From assembly GCA_001875255.1 (NCBI GenBank), contig MJAN01000001.1:248001-312000 (forward strand): DNA of 64,000 bases, given 5' to 3'. This DNA comes from Candidatus Sabulitectum silens. GTDB taxonomy: Bacteria; Fermentibacterota; Fermentibacteria; Fermentibacterales; JCC-6. The stretch's first letter is position 1. The number at the start of each line of letters is the position of its first letter. The translations under genes and the position numbers were made by a program. Under the pieces are notes generated by a model that worked only from the letters and a program-made list of their open reading frames with translations, was not told the DNA's origin and ran no database searches. This document shows, in pieces, positions 48,042 to 57,778 of this stretch.

Positions 48042-48070
48042 GAAGGGCGCCTGGAGAACAGGCGCCCTTC
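48042..48070. terminator. Terminator hairpin between convergent operons
   Basis: Stem GAAGGGCGCCTG (48042-48053) / CAGGCGCCCTTC (48059-48070), loop GAGAA. Stem identical to that at 44712-44740. It lies between the chelatase gene and the convergent NuoG-like gene; neither side has a long T tract, though TTTTG follows on the minus strand. Confidence 0.65.
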
Positions 48071-48089
48071 ACTTAAGACAGTTCTGGTA

Positions 48090-51000
48090 TCAGTTGACCC
48101 GGAATCTTTCGGTTCCCACCTCCCGGATCTCTTTTCTGTAGTTCTGGCTGTGGGTGAGGGGAGGCTGAATGGATGAAGCCTTTCCGGTCATCGTTATGGG
48201 GATGAGGGTTCCCCTTCCGTTCCAGTTCCTCTCCTCGCCGGTGTTCCAGTAGAAGGCGGCCTTCTTGCCCAGTCTTTCCGGTATGTCCTGTCCGGGGTTT
48301 TCCGGAAGGTCTATGCCGAAGGCTTCGGCCAGCTCTTCAAGGACCTCTCTGCCGGTCTTTCCCGAGGGAGGCGTTACCGCGCCGTTGAAGCAGAGCAGGT
48401 TCCCCTCGTAATTGCATCTGGTTCCCGGGGTTTCCAGGAAGGTGGAGCCGGGAAGGGTGATGTCCGCAGCCATTGTGGTCTCTGTGTCGGTCCAGTCCAC
48501 AGCGGCTATGAACCGGCAGTTCTGGAACCAGGAGCCGGTCCTTGAGAACTCCAGGGATTCTCTCCGATGATCAGTGCCGCCGCCAGTTCGCCCTCTTCCA
48601 GGAGTTTTCTGAGTTCGGTGCTGTTCCTTGCGCCGGGAAGAGGATCTTCAACGGGAATCCGGCCGGGAAGGAAGGCTGGGTCGGCTCCGGTAACCTCAAG
48701 GCCTGCGCTGTTGGCGATGAGCCTGGGAAGGAGTATGTCGGTCTTCTTTCCCGCTCCGTTCAGAAGGATGGCCAGGTCGGCGAATATCTCCGTGTCCTCG
48801 GGGGCGGCGTCCTGGGGCCTGTCCGGGCTGTGGATGAACACGATGTTTTCGGCGTTGGCCATAAGTTCCGCCGCTTTCCGGATGTCTTCCGTTTCCACCC
48901 CGGCACCCCGGGCGGCGGCTTCGATGTCATCGTTCCTGCCCGAGGCGAACACATCTCCCCCGGGGACTTTGTAGGGGTCCACTAGATCGCAGTTGATAAG
49001 CTCCTGCATGACTCCGTTCCAGAAGTAACTGGCCCGGCCACGCATGGGGTCCACCGCAAGGGACGCCAGAAGCTGATCTGAGTGGGAGAGGGTGGAGTTG
49101 GTTACTATGAGGGAGGCGCCTTCCTTTACCCTCTGTATAACATCCACCGCCAGTATCAGGTGATCGTCCTCAAGGGCTGTGTTGTTGCAGACTATAAGAT
49201 CCGCCCTGGTGGTGCAGCTCCTGTCCGCGGTTGAGGCGGTGAAACCCAGGGCTTTGTCGAGAACACCGGAGCGTCCTCCCCCGGAAAGGATGGCCAGGGA
49301 ACCGATGTTGTTCGTCCCCAGGCCGTCCCTGGCTATTCCTGCCGCTGCGAGGAACTCTTCGTTGGTGAGTTCAGGGGAAACGAATACGGCCACCTTGTCC
49401 GGGCCGAACTCCCCGGCGGCCTCCCGCATTTTGCTCACGATGGTCTCGTTGGCCTCGGGGAAGGACAGGGCCCTGTAACCGGCCCCCTTCCGAACCACCG
49501 GATTCTTCATCCTGCCCTCTTTTATGAACAGTTCGTTGCCGAACCTTCCGTAGCGGCAGAGGTAATCGCCGGGTTCACCGCCGGACTTGATGAAGTAGTG
49601 GTGGTCGCCGAAGTTCCTGACCGTTATCTCGCATCCCAGGGAGCAGAATCCGCACCGGCTTGGGATGTCTTCGGTTTCAAGGCAAGCCCTGCCGTTGAAG
49701 GGATACTTCATGGTGAGGGCGCCGGTGGGGCAGGCGTCAACACAGTTTCCGCAGCTTATGCAGCTGGTCTCCACCAGGGGGTCGTTCATGGCTGGACGCA
49801 TTTCAGTTTTGAAGCCACGGCCCACAAGCCCCAGGGCGGAGATGGGAAGAACTCTCGCACAGGTCCTGATGCACCTGGAGCAGAGAACGCATTTGTTCGG
49901 GTCGTAGACGATGTAGGGATGCCTGTCGTCTACCTTGTGCTTTCTGGCGTGTCCCTTGAACTCTTCCATGTCCACGCCGTATTCCTCGGCATAGAGCCTG
50001 AGATCGCAGTCGTCGAACCTCACGCATCCGCAGCTGAGACACCTGTCCGCCTCGTGGAGGCAGTCCTCCGGCTCGAACCCGGTGGCCACCTCCCGGAAGC
50101 TGTTCCGCCTGCTGTCCACCTCCAGCATCTGGACCTCGTGCCTGGGGGATTCCCTTACGTCTCCCAGCTCGTTCCTGCCGGGCTTGCTCCAGAACTCCTT
50201 GTGCACCGCGAAGGGCTCAGACTGCATTTTTTCCCCGGAAAGCCACGTTGCTATGGACCCCGCCGCTTTCTGGCCGTCGGCTATGGCGTCGATGGCAACG
50301 GTGGGGCCGTCGTCGGCGGCGTCGCCCCCGGCGAAGACTCCCTCTACATTGGTCTCCATAGTTCTTGAGTTTATCACATAGGTGTTCCACCTGGTAAGCT
50401 CGACCTCTCCGGTTTCCGTTTCGGTGAGACCCTCCAGAACCGTGTTCTGACCAATTGCGGAGATCACCAGTCGCAGGGGAGCTCGAACTCGGAGCCTCCT
50501 GGGGACCGGTCTTCTTCTTCCGGAAGCGTCGGGTTCACCGAGCTTCATCCGGATGCACTGGAGGCCTTCAGTTTCCGTTCTCCCTGACGATACCCACAGG
50601 GGCCGCCAGCTCCATTATCTCAATGCCCTCCTCCAGGCAGTCCTCTATCTCCATTTGTCAGCGGGCATTTCCGCCTTCGTCCTTCTGTAGAGTACTATCA
50701 CCTTGTCAGCGTTGAGCCTCCATGAGGTCCTGGCGGCGTCCATGGCGGTATTGCCGCCACCCACCACCACCACGGTCCCGCTGAGGGGCTGCGGGTCGTC
50801 TGCCTTCTCCGGAAGGAATCGGCGCCGGTGACGACTCCTTCGGTGTCATGCTCACCCTCGACACGCATAGCCTTTCCAGTCCAGGCTCCGGCGGCAAGGA
50901 AAACGGCATCGTGCCTCTTTTTCAGCTCATTCAGGGTGATGTCCTTACCTATTCTTACTCCGCAGTGGATCTCTGCGCCGGCCTTCTCTATGTACTCCAC

Positions 51001-51741
51001 CTCACGGTCGAGGACGTCGTCGGGGAGACGGTATGTGGGGATGCCGTAGCGGAGCATTCCTCCGGTTCTTTCCTTTGCCTCGTAGATGACCGGCTTTATC
51101 CCCTGCCTGCCAAGGAACCACGCGGCGGTGAGCCCCGCCGGACCGGACCCTACTATGGCTACGCTCTTTCCCGTGGTGGGAAGACACTCGGGTTCCGTGG
51201 CGTATGCGTTATTCGAGTCGGATATGTAGCGCTTGATGTTATTGATGGCCACGGGCACATCCACTTCCATCCTGCGGCATTCCTCTTCGCACTTCCGCAC
51301 GCACACCCTGGCGCATACCGCGGGAAGGGGATTGGCTTCCCTTATGAGATCGATGGCCTTCTGCAGTTCTCCCATTGCGGCCAGGGCGATGTAGCCCTGG
51401 GCGTCAACATGGGCGGGACAGCCCTCCATGCAGGGGGATGAGCAGTCGGCGTAGTGGTTTGAGAGAAGCAGCTCGAAGGCTGTTTTCCTGGAGTTTTCGA
51501 TCCTTTCGTTCCTGGTTTCCACCTCCATGTCCGGAGCGATCCGGGTGGCGCAGGATGGAACCAGATTGTTCCTGCCCTTTACCTCAACAACGCACACGAA
51601 GCAGGAGCCGTAGGGCGGCAGTTCCTGTGAGTGGCAGAGGGTGGGGATGTCGTCGAGGCCATTCTCCCTCACTACCTCAAGGATCGTTTTCCGGAGCGGC
51701 CTCTATTTCCTGTCCGTTGATCTTCAGTTTTATTTTTCCAT
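48090..51741 (-). CDS. NuoG/FdhA-type subunit with inserted GltD flavoprotein (frameshifted)
   Basis: One locus of about 1,215 residues from ATG 51741. Order: 2Fe-2S domain (LCHSQELPPYGSCFVCVVEV, VPSCATRIAPD); GltD/NfnB module (CSSPCMEGCPAHVDAQGY, VAIVGSGPAGLTAAWFLGRQ, VVVVGGGNTAMDAART, VFAGGDAADDGPTVAIDAI); two 4Fe-4S motifs (CVLCSRCIRTCARV, CISCGNCVDACPTGAL); molybdopterin-oxidoreductase fold beginning CGFCSLGCEITV; and LEVTGADPAFLPGR near the end. No clear Cys/Sec Mo ligand is seen, so it may be a cofactor-free NuoG-like form. Breaks cluster near 51735, 51690, 50770, 50500-50650 and 48530. Operates with the NuoF and NuoE genes upstream. Confidence 0.78.
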
Positions 51742-51749
51742 TGTGGCCC

Positions 51750-53530
51750 CTACCGTTTTACTACGGCGCCGAAATTGCAGCTTGTTATGCACTTGCCGCA
51801 TTTGACGCATTTGTCCTGATCTATGACATGAACTTCCTTGGGCTTGCCGGTGATGGCGTCCACCGGACAGTTCCTGGCGCAGAGGGTGCATCCAACGCAC
51901 TTGTCCGGGAGGATGATGAAGTCCACCAGGGCCTCACATTCGCCCGCCGGGCACTTCCTGTCCTCTATGTGGGCACGGTACTCGTCGTAATAGTATCTCA
52001 GGGTGGTCTGCACCGGGTTCGGAGCGGTCTGGCCCAGTCCGCAGAGACTCGCCTCCTTGATCTGCACCGACAGTTTTTCAAGTCTGGCTATGTCCGCGGG
52101 TTCACCCTCGCCCCTGGTGAGGCGTTCAAGTATTTCGAGCATACGAAGGGTTCCGATCCTGCAGAAGGTGCACTTTCCGCAGGATTCGCTCTGGGTGAAG
52201 TCCAGGAAGAACCTTGCTATTTCCACCATGCAGGTTTCCTCGTCCATGACCACCATACCACCGGAGCCCATGATCGCCCCGGTCTTGGGTATGGATTCGA
52301 AGTCCACGGGGGTATCCTTCTGGTCGGCGGGTATGCAGCCGCCTGAAGGGCCGCCCATCTGTACCGCCTTGAATTCCTTGCCCTGCTTGATGCCGCCGCC
52401 TATGTTGAAAACAAGCTGTTCTATGGTGGTTCCCATGGGAACCTCCGCCAGGCCGCCCTTGGCAACCTTGCCCGCCAGGGCGAAGACCTTGGTGCCGGGG
52501 CTTTTCTCTGTGCCTGTGGCCCGGTAGGCGCCGGCTCCGCTGGAAATGATCCAGGGAACATTGGCATAGGTTTCCACGTTGTTGTTGTTGGTGGGCTTCT
52601 GCCAGAGACCCTTCTCAGCCGGGAAGGGGGGGCGTATCCTGGGCATTCCCCGCTCGCCCTCGATGGATGCGAAAAGGGCGGTTTCCTCTCCGCAGACGAA
52701 GGCACCGGCACCCTGCTTGATCTTCAGCTCGAAATCGAAGCCTGAACCAAGGATGTCCCTGCCCAGATATCCCTTTTCCCTTGCAGCCTTTATGGCTGTT
52801 TCCAGCCGGGCAATCGCAAGGGGATACTCGGCGCGGCAGTAGATGTAGCCGAAGTCGGCCCCTATTGCCCTTCCGCAGATAATCATACCCTCCAGCACAG
52901 AGTGGGGGTCGCCTTCGAGAACGGAACGGTCCATGAAGGCGCCGGGGTCACCCTCGTCGGCGTTGCAGACCACATATTTCCTCGTTCCCTGGTTTGCCGC
53001 TGCAAAGGACCATTTAAGTCCGGTGGGGAAACCGGCGCCGCCCCTGCCTCTGAGGCCGGAATCCTTCATGGTCTGGATGATGTCCGCCGGGGTCATTTCC
53101 CCCAGTGCTTTTCTGAGACCACTGTAGCCGCCGGCTTTTTCGTAGTCCTCCAGGGAATCGGGGTTGATTATTCCGCAGTTCCTCAGGACTATCCTGTCCT
53201 GGAGATCGAGGAAGTTCCCTCGGTCCCTGAGGTACCGCCCTCTGGACCCACGGCGTATATGAGCCTGTCATCCTCAATTCTGGTGCCTCCGAGAACATGC
53301 TGCTGGAAAATCTTCTCAGCGGACTCCTGGCTGACCTCTCCATAGATGGTCCTTCCGAACTCGTCACGTATTTCCACAAGGGGCTCCCGGAAGCACATAC
53401 CAATGCAGCCTGTAAGGGTGAGTTCGCACTCGCCCGGGTGTTCCGCCGTCAGTTCTTCCAGCCTGTCGTAAACCTGTCTGGCTCCTGCGGAGAGTCCGCA
53501 GGTTCCCATTCCAACCACTATGGTTCTCAT
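51750..53530 (-). CDS. NuoF/HydB/HndC-like NADH-binding subunit (frameshifted)
   Basis: About 594 residues. N-terminal thioredoxin-like 2Fe-2S domain (VVGMGTCGLSAGARQVYD, LTGCIGMCFREPLVE), break near 53222, then the NuoF core: SGLRGRGGAGFPTGLKWSF and CNADEGDPGAFMDRSVLEGD (FMN/NADH site), GAGAFVCGEETAL, ESCGKCTFCRIGT plus a later Cys (4Fe-4S N3). The C terminus adds two ferredoxin motifs (CVGCTLCARNCPVDAI, CVKCGKCITSCNFGAV), the layout of HydB/HndC in bifurcating complexes. Oxidises or reduces NAD(H). ATG 53530 overlaps the nuoE stop (ATGA). Confidence 0.9.
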
Positions 53531-54048
53531 GTGACCGCCCCTTCCGCCGCTTCCTTGCCCTTTCTGCGGTAGTCACGGATGATCTTCCTTGCAGAGGCAG
53601 GGGTGAGCCTTCCGTGGGTATCGTCGTTAACCATCATTACAGGGGCAAGGGAACAGCAGCCTATGCAGGCCACCGTAAGGAAAGTGAACAGGCCGTCTTC
53701 GCTGGTGTCTCCCACTTCCACGCCTATCTCATCCTCGATGGTGTCTATGATGGATTTTGCCCCGGAAACATGACAGGCGGTGCCGGCGCATGCCCGGATG
53801 ACAAATTTGCCCATTGGTTTCAGCCTGAACTGGCTGTAAAAGGTAATAACTCCGTATATGTCCGACTCGGGTATTCCCGTTGCCCCGGATATGTAGGTGA
53901 TCGCCCTGCGGGGTATGTACCCGAAATGTTCCTGGGCGGACTGAAGCAGAGGGATCAGTTCCCCGGGGGCTCCGTCGTAGCGCCAGAGCCTGTAGCTGAA
54001 GCTTTCCTTCTGTGCGGCCGTTTTTATCACTCCCTTCGGAATCAGCAT
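53527..54048 (-). CDS. NuoE/HydC/HndA-like 2Fe-2S subunit
   Basis: Intact 173 residues. The 2Fe-2S ligands fit NuoE: CAGTACHVSGAKSI then CIGCCSLAPV. LLQSAQEHFGYIPRRAITYI and GVITFYSQFRLKPMGK are the usual N-terminal blocks. Electron-transfer partner of NuoF. It is the first gene of the NuoE-NuoF-NuoG-GltD set; the ribosome site before ATG 54048 is weak. Two 12-base direct repeats lie upstream. Confidence 0.9.
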   Translation of the reverse strand: MLIPKGVIKTAAQKESFSYRLWRYDGAPGELIPLLQSAQEHFGYIPRRAITYISGATGIPESDIYGVITFYSQFRLKPMGKFVIRACAGTACHVSGAKSIIDTIEDEIGVEVGDTSEDGLFTFLTVACIGCCSLAPVMMVNDDTHGRLTPASARKIIRDYRRKGKEAAEGAVT

Positions 54049-54085
54049 GCGGACCGGGAGCGCATTCGTTCCCGGGCCGATATTG

Positions 54086-54133
54086 ATGAGTTTTATCCGT
54101 TTAGGTGTTTCTCAGTCGTCTATGAGTTTTATC
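54086..54133. repeat. Pair of 12-base direct repeats upstream of nuoE-like gene
   Basis: ATGAGTTTTATC at 54086-54097 and again at 54122-54133, 36 bases apart, between the regulator's stop and the nuoE start; a candidate activator or repressor site. Confidence 0.45.
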
Positions 54134-54152
54134 ACTTTCGCTTCCCGGACCC

Positions 54153-55099
54153 TCAGACGCCGTCGATCTGGCTGAGTTTCTCGATTATCCTTGGAGTTTT
54201 CCCACGGCGCCATGACCGGTGATCATTCCCACCAGTTTAGTTCCCTCCTCGATCACATCGCAGACCACCACTTCGTCGATGAAGAAAACCGTTGTGAATA
54301 TCTGCTGAATTGAGTCGGGGTCTATGTCCACGATTATGTAGCTCATTGTTCCGGGCTGCCTTCTGGCCCCGGTTCGGGCGTCCTGCTTCACAGCCTTCTG
54401 ATAGGTGTCTATGAACTGGTCGACATCTCTGTCGAGCTTGGGTCTTTCCACAGTGGACATGGAGAGCACCTTAATCCCCTCCATGGACTTTACTTCAAGG
54501 AAGACCTTCTCGATCTCCTCCTGGGATTCCGCCTGCACCAGGAGGATAACATCGAAATCCCCCCTTACGGCGTCGCACGACTGGATGTTCCTCATGGAGT
54601 AGAGCTTGTCGAATATCTCCATGCTTCTCTCGGAGTCGGTGATCTTAATGGTGAGATAGGCGCTGATGGATTCCCTCATGCCCTCATCATCCGACTCTTC
54701 CGAGGAGGCTTCGGTTGCGGTTTTCCCAGGGGAGAGCTCTTCCAGGGCCTCCACCAGATCGGGTATTTCAAATGGTTTGTCGAGGTAGCCGGTGTTGTGT
54801 TCGGAGAGGGCGGTAACCATCAGCCTTTCGTCCCCGAACCCGGTTATCACAAGAACGGGAAGATCCGGGTACTGGTTCTTTATGACCTTCAGGATCTTGA
54901 GACCGTCGATGTCCGGCATGAAGATGTCGGTTACCAGGTAATCGTAGGCGATCCCCCTGTTCCTTGCGCTGTTAAGCTCATGGATGGCAGAAATGCCGTC
55001 GGGGCAGGCCACCACCGAGTAGTCTTCCTGGGTGAGGCCCACGGTGAGGTTCCTTCTGATCTCGGCCTCATCGTCTATTATGAGTACACGGCCTTTCAA
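54153..55099 (-). CDS. Response regulator with two AsnC/RAM-like ligand domains
   Basis: Start TTG 55099, seven bases after GGAGG. Receiver domain residues 1-120 (VLIIDDEAEI, phospho-Asp in YLVTDIFMPDIDG, Lys in GYLDKPFEIPD). Then, after an acidic linker, two domains of the Lrp/AsnC ligand-binding (RAM) type: AYLTIKITDSERSMEIFDKL with VRGDFDVILLVQAES, and MSYIIVDIDPDSIQQIF with DVIEEGTKLVGMITGHG. A break near 54205 restores the ending RIIEKLSQIDGV. About 315 residues. No DNA-binding domain is visible. It lies between the NuoEFG-like and NfnAB operons, all minus strand. Confidence 0.78.
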
Positions 55100-55136
55100 T
55101 GGTTGTCCTCCTCTGTTTTTGATGAAAATCCAGCAT

Positions 55137-55158
55137 GGGAACGCTAAGGCCAGTTCCC
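55137..55158. promoter_or_regulatory. Dyad upstream of the receiver-RAM gene
   Basis: GGGAAC (55137-55142) and GTTCCC (55153-55158) with a 10-base centre; it overlaps a weak minus-strand promoter (TTGACT, 17 bases, TAGCGT). Confidence 0.4.
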
Positions 55159-55183
55159 TTTCAAGTCAATAACTTTCAGGTCG

Positions 55184-56646
55184 TTAGCGAACCTCGGCCC
55201 TGCACAGGGAAAGGGCGTCTTCGAGATCGTCCCATTTGCCCGATGACAGGTAGAGGTTCATGGCCCTGGCAGCCCTTCTGCCGTGACCCATGGCGAGTAT
55301 CACCGTTGCCGCCCCGAGAACGATGTCGCCCCCGGCGAACACCCCGGGGACCGATGTCTGCCCGGTTGCCTCGTTAACTATGATCCCACCCCAGTTGGTT
55401 ACCTCAAGCTCGGGGTACGAACCGGGAACAAGGGGGTTGGGGCTGTTTCCTATGGCCACGATGAGGGCATCGGTTTCCTCGATGTACTCCGAGCCTTCAA
55501 CCGGCACCGGTCTTCTTCTGCCGGAGGCGTCGGGTTTTCCAAGCTCCATCCTTATGAGCTCCGCTCCGGTTATCCAGCCTTTCTCGTTGCCCACCAGCCG
55601 AACCGGGTTGTTGAGCAGATGGAACTCGACCCCTTCTTCCTTTGCGTGGTGTATCTCCTCAAGCCTGGCGGGCATCTGTTCCTCGGCCCGGCGGTAGACT
55701 ATGAGGGACCTTTCGGCACCCATCCTGAGTGCCGTTCTCGCGCAGTCCATGGCGACATTCCCGCCGCCCACGGTGATTATCTTCTTTCCCTTTACTATGG
55801 GGGTGTCGGTACCGGGGAAGGAGTAAGCCTTCATGAGGTTAGCCCGGGTGAGGTACTCGTTGGCGGAAAGAACACCCAGAAGGTTTTCCCCCTCGACCCT
55901 CATGAACCTGGGCAGTCCGGCGCCGGTCCCTATGAACACAGCATCGTTCTCCTCTATGATCTTCGCAACCGGTGCGGTCCTGCCCACTATGAAGTTGTAC
56001 CGGAACTTCACTCCCAGCTTCTCAAGGTAATCCACCTCGGTCTGAACGATTGCCTTGGGAAGCCGGAACTCGGGTATTCCGTACACAAGAACGCCGCCAG
56101 CCTTGTGAAAGGCCTCGTACACAGTGACTTCATGGCCCTGCTTTATCAGATCTCCCGCCACGGTGAGCCCCGCCGGGCCGCCTCCAATTACCGCCACCTT
56201 CCTGTTGGTCTTCATTACCGGGGGAGGTATCTCCTGGGCGTTTGCTCTCTTTCCCAGTCCGCCAGGAACCTTTCCAGTTTTCCTATCATTACCGCTTTGC
56301 AGGGGTCTTTCCTTGCCTTACCTATGGTGCATACCTGCTGGCACTGCTCTTCCTGGGGACATACCCTTCCGCAAACCGCCGGAAGCAGGTTCCTTTGCTT
56401 GAGAATACGCACACCCTTTTTGAAGTCGCCCTCTTCGATGGCTCCGATGAACCCGGGTATGTCGATGCCCACGGGACAGCCCTCCACGCAGAAGGGGGTT
56501 TTGCACTGGAGACATCTGCTGGCTTCCAGCATGGCCATTTCCGGCGTGTAACCCAGGGGCACTTCCTTTACATTATGGATCCTTTCGCCGGGGTCCTGCT
56601 CGGGCATAGGCGTGGGTGGGATCTTCAGTCTTTCCGCCGGCTTCAT
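55184..56646 (-). CDS. nfnB: NADH-dependent ferredoxin:NADP+ oxidoreductase, large subunit (frameshifted)
   Basis: GltD-family subunit of the electron-bifurcating transhydrogenase. N-terminal 4Fe-4S region (CLQCKTPFCVEGCPVGIDIP, VCGRVCPQEEQCQQVC), FAD motif VIGGGPAGLTVAGDLI, NADPH motif VGGGNVAMDCARTALRMG with YRRAEEQMPAR, and VFAGGDIVLGAATVILAMG. Break near 56218, in a C/G run after RRYLP. About 487 residues, typical of NfnB. ATG 56646 overlaps the nfnA stop (ATGA). Moves electrons between NADPH, ferredoxin and NAD+. Confidence 0.93.
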
Positions 56647-57508
56647 TCAGCACCCCCCTTCAGTGATGCTTCCAGTTTGCATCCGGTGTGCCTGGAGTAT
56701 CCCTCGAGGGATTCCCTTTCCTGGGCTCTGTATGTGTTGAGCCTGGCCATCATTTCGTCGAAGTCAACCTGGTGTCCGTCGAATTCCGGGCCGTCAACGC
56801 AGGCGAACTTGATATTCCCGCCCACGGTGACCCGGCAGCCTCCGCACATTCCCGTACCGTCCACCATTATCGGATTGAGGCTGACTATGGTGGGTATCCC
56901 AAGTTCCTTCGTAAGAAGGCAGACGAACTTCATCATTATGGGAGGGCCCATGGCAATGCATTGATCGTACTTTTCACCGGAATCGACCAGCTCCTTTATG
57001 GCATCGGTCACAAGGCCTTTCTTTCCCTTTGAGCCGTCGTCGGTGGTTATAATGATCCTGTCGCTGACAGCTGTCATCCTTTCCTCAAGGATCAGAAGAT
57101 CACTTGACCTGGCTCCCAGTATGCTGGTAATCCTGTTGCCCGCATCCTTCATTGCCTTTGCCACCGGATAGAGCGGAGCGGTTCCAATGCCCCCCCCTAC
57201 GCAGAGAACATGGCCCACCTTTTCAATGTGGGTGGGTTTCCCAAGGGGGCCGGCGATGTCCGGAATGGAGTCGCCGGGTTTCATACCGGCCAGTTCCAGT
57301 GTGGTCTTACCCACGGACTGAATGATGAGCGTGATCGTGCCCTCGTTGCGGTCAACATCGGCGATGGTAATGGGGATCCTCTCGCCGTCTTCGCTGACCC
57401 TTATGAGGACGAACTGTCCCGGCTCTCTGTATGCCGCCACATCCGGTGCCGGAACCTGTAGAGATTGACATCGGGACCCAGTTTTTCCCTGGAAAGCAGT
57501 TCATGCAT
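56643..57508 (-). CDS. nfnA: NADH-dependent ferredoxin:NADP+ oxidoreductase, small subunit (frameshifted)
   Basis: Ferredoxin-NADP reductase fold: YREPGQFVLIRVSEDGERIP (FAD), HVLCVGGGIGTAPLYPVA (NAD), AMGPPIMMKFVC, and the C-terminal 2Fe-2S motif MCGGCRVTVGG with FACVDGPEFDGHQVDF. Start ATG 57508, expected MHELLSREKLGPDVNLYRF, one G short near 57442 (CCGGCACCGG). About 288 residues. Its order nfnA-nfnB and 4-base overlap are those of standard nfn operons. Confidence 0.92.
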
Positions 57509-57676
57509 TGTTTGCCCTTCTTGAAGTTGGTGACCTGCAGCAAGTGAACGGTTCACCCGGACAGAAGGAAGTCAGATAGAAGGGCTGGCAGTTCTGCAAC
57601 CGGAATTCCGCCGGGAGAACAGTAAGCACCACAATATTGAGAGCTTCCCCCGGGGTCAAGTGCGCCCGGGTATGCC

Positions 57677-57692
57677 CCGTATATATATACGG
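57677..57692. promoter_or_regulatory. 16-bp perfect palindrome upstream of radical SAM gene
   Basis: CCGTATATATATACGG, 25 bases before the -35 element at 57717; between divergent nfnA and radical SAM genes. Possible operator; the AT alternation also makes it easily melted. Confidence 0.4.
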
Positions 57693-57716
57693 TTCTATTC
57701 CGCTATGGCCCATGGC

Positions 57717-57745
57717 TTTACACGCCGGCCTCCCCTTTGTATAAA
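57717..57745 (+). promoter_or_regulatory. Sigma70 promoter of the radical SAM gene
   Basis: TTTACA (57717-57722), 17 bases, TATAAA (57740-57745), 33 bases before ATG 57779. Confidence 0.7.
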
Positions 57746-57778
57746 ACCCTACATACAGGGAGGGGGGAGCCTTTCGCC

